NCBI RefSeq assembly: GCF_001544975.2
Contig: NZ_FCOG02000024.1
Location: 47,197 to 111,196 of the forward strand
Direction: 5' to 3'
DNA: 64,000 nt
Origin: Caballeronia arationis
GTDB lineage: Bacteria; Pseudomonadota; Gammaproteobacteria; Burkholderiales; Burkholderiaceae
Below the pieces are notes generated by a model that saw nothing but the letters and a program-made list of their open reading frames with translations, was not told where the DNA came from and ran no database searches. Positions 62,849 through 64,000 of the stretch are shown here, one piece after another. The stretch's first letter is position 1; each line of letters begins with the position of its first letter. The translations under genes and the position numbers were made by a program.

Positions 62849-64000
62849 ATGTCCGCCTCCATGCCGCTTCGTTTGCCTGCCCGCCGTCCCGCCCGCGATG
62901 CCGCGCTCGGCTGCGCGGTCGTGCTTGCTGTCGCGCTCGGCGTCGGGCGCTTTGCCTTCACGCCGCTCCTGCCGATGATGCTCGCGAGCGGCGCCATCGA
63001 CATCCGGCACGGCGGCTGGCTCGCCTCGTGCAATTACGCGGGCTATTTTGTCGGCGCGCTTTCCTGCGCGGCGATTCCCGCAGATCACGCCCGAATGGTC
63101 CGCTTCGGGCTCATCGCCACGGTGGTGCTAACGTTCGCGATGGGCGTGATCGATGCGTTCTGGCTGTGGGCCGTCGTGCGCTTCATCGCGGGGGCCGTGA
63201 GCGCGTGGACGTTCGTGTTCGCGTCGCAATGGGGGCTGCGACGACTCACGGAACTCGGCGCGTCCGCGTGGGCCGGCGTGATCTATACGGGGCCGGGCGT
63301 CGGGATCATCGTGACGGGGCTCATCGGCGCGGCGGCGGCATCGTTGAACGCGAATGCCGTCTGGATCGGGTTCGCCGCGCTGTCGGCGGTGGCGTGCGCG
63401 TTCGTCTGGCGGATTTTTCGAAGCGATCCGCGCGATGCGGCGCCATCGGCGCGTCCTCGCGAACCGGAACGCGCCGCCGTCTCGACGCGCCGTGCGGAGG
63501 CCGCCTGGCTCATCGTCCTGTACGGCCTGCCGGGATTCGGCTACATCATCACGGCGACGTTCCTGCCGGTGATCGCCCGCCACGCGCTGCCGGGTTCGGC
63601 GTGGCCGGACCTGTTCTGGCCGGTCTTTGGCGCAGCGCTGGTCGTCGGCGCGCTTTGCGCCTCACGCCTGCCGCTTCACTGGGACAACCGCGCGCTGCTC
63701 GCCGGCTCGTATGTGTTGCAGGCGGTCGGCATCGCGCTTGGCATCGTTTTCCCGACGACAGCCGGCTTCGCGCTCGGCAGCGTGCTGATCGGCCTGCCGT
63801 TCACCGCGATCACCCTGTTCGCGATGCGCGAGGCGCGTCGGCTGCGCGGTGAGCGCGCAGCCGGGCTGATGGGTTATGCGACCGCGGCGTATGGGCTTGG
63901 ACAAATCGCCGGACCGCTCGTCGCCGCGCCGATCGCCGCGCATACCGGCTCGTTTTCCATAGCGTTGTGGCTCGCGGCGGGTGCGCTCGTGGTCGGCAGC
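62849..64000 (+). CDS. MFS transporter, YbfB/YjiJ type (partial, runs off window)
   Basis: Open to the window edge, 384 codons visible and no stop. After a short basic N-tail come about twelve membrane helices in the visible part. The segments VGRFAFTPLLPMML and GWLASCNYAGYFVGAL are characteristic of the YbfB/YjiJ group, with later GPGVGIIVTG and AAYGLGQIAGPLVAAPI. The substrate is unknown. The start at 62849 follows a divergent LysR gene, which probably controls it. Confidence 0.88.
   Translation, partial: MSASMPLRLPARRPARDAALGCAVVLAVALGVGRFAFTPLLPMMLASGAIDIRHGGWLASCNYAGYFVGALSCAAIPADHARMVRFGLIATVVLTFAMGVIDAFWLWAVVRFIAGAVSAWTFVFASQWGLRRLTELGASAWAGVIYTGPGVGIIVTGLIGAAAASLNANAVWIGFAALSAVACAFVWRIFRSDPRDAAPSARPREPERAAVSTRRAEAAWLIVLYGLPGFGYIITATFLPVIARHALPGSAWPDLFWPVFGAALVVGALCASRLPLHWDNRALLAGSYVLQAVGIALGIVFPTTAGFALGSVLIGLPFTAITLFAMREARRLRGERAAGLMGYATAAYGLGQIAGPLVAAPIAAHTGSFSIALWLAAGALVVGS

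Overview
The window is high-GC chromosomal DNA from a betaproteobacterium of the Burkholderiaceae (Paraburkholderia/Caballeronia/Burkholderia type). The assignment rests on the ilvI-ilvH-ilvC-psd-pssA order, the ECF sigma/DUF3619/DUF3106/RDD gene string, the style of the proteins, and the iol and liv gene organisation. No rRNA, tRNA, prophage, insertion-sequence transposase or CRISPR array was recognised. Most of the window is ordinary vertically inherited sequence with well-packed genes.

Layout. 0.3-5.5 kb: branched-chain amino acid synthesis (ilvI, ilvH, ilvC) followed by phosphatidylethanolamine synthesis (psd, pssA), all on the minus strand. 5.8-8.1 kb: an ECF sigma factor with three small membrane or exported proteins. 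8.3-13.3 kb: a lipid/envelope group (LpxH-like phosphoesterase, glycosyltransferase, diacylglycerol kinase), then a TetR regulator, a LOG-family hydrolase and an SDR. 13.3-19.1 kb (minus): DUF924, AlaX, truncated haemoglobin, an orphan FtsX-type permease, DUF4126, and a guanidinium exporter under a guanidine-II riboswitch. 19.4-21.9 kb: a cyanide-insensitive type bd oxidase. 22-30.8 kb: a peroxiredoxin and a signalling neighbourhood (EAL-HDOD, PAS-GGDEF-EAL behind a consensus sigma-28 promoter, HDOD, methyl-accepting chemotaxis protein). 31-42.5 kb: Fsr-type exporter, PrpE, a Fur-box-controlled pair of unknown genes, MTA/SAH nucleosidase, UvrD, ValS, GalU. 42.5-54.7 kb: a myo-inositol uptake and catabolism locus with two divergent arms around an IolR (RpiR-type) operator. 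55.5-60.6 kb: a six-gene operon joining an iron-type alcohol dehydrogenase, a thioesterase and a branched-chain-type ABC transporter without a binding protein. 60.7-64 kb: threonine aldolase, and a LysR regulator divergent from an MFS gene that runs off the window.

How the genes work together. In the inositol locus the binding protein, permease and single-domain ATPase import inositol. IolG oxidises it, and IolE, IolD, IolB and the fused IolC kinase/aldolase carry it to dihydroxyacetone phosphate and malonate semialdehyde. A methylmalonate-semialdehyde dehydrogenase (IolA) is not in the window.

The most unusual structure is a 620-660 bp nested-palindrome element present twice (28475-29097 and 54769-55431), each copy filling a junction between convergent genes. 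Other points of note are the matched degeneration of one composite ATP site in LivF/LivG, the sigma-28 promoter ahead of a c-di-GMP phosphodiesterase, the long folded linker in the guanidine-II riboswitch, and the Fur-box operon of unknown function.
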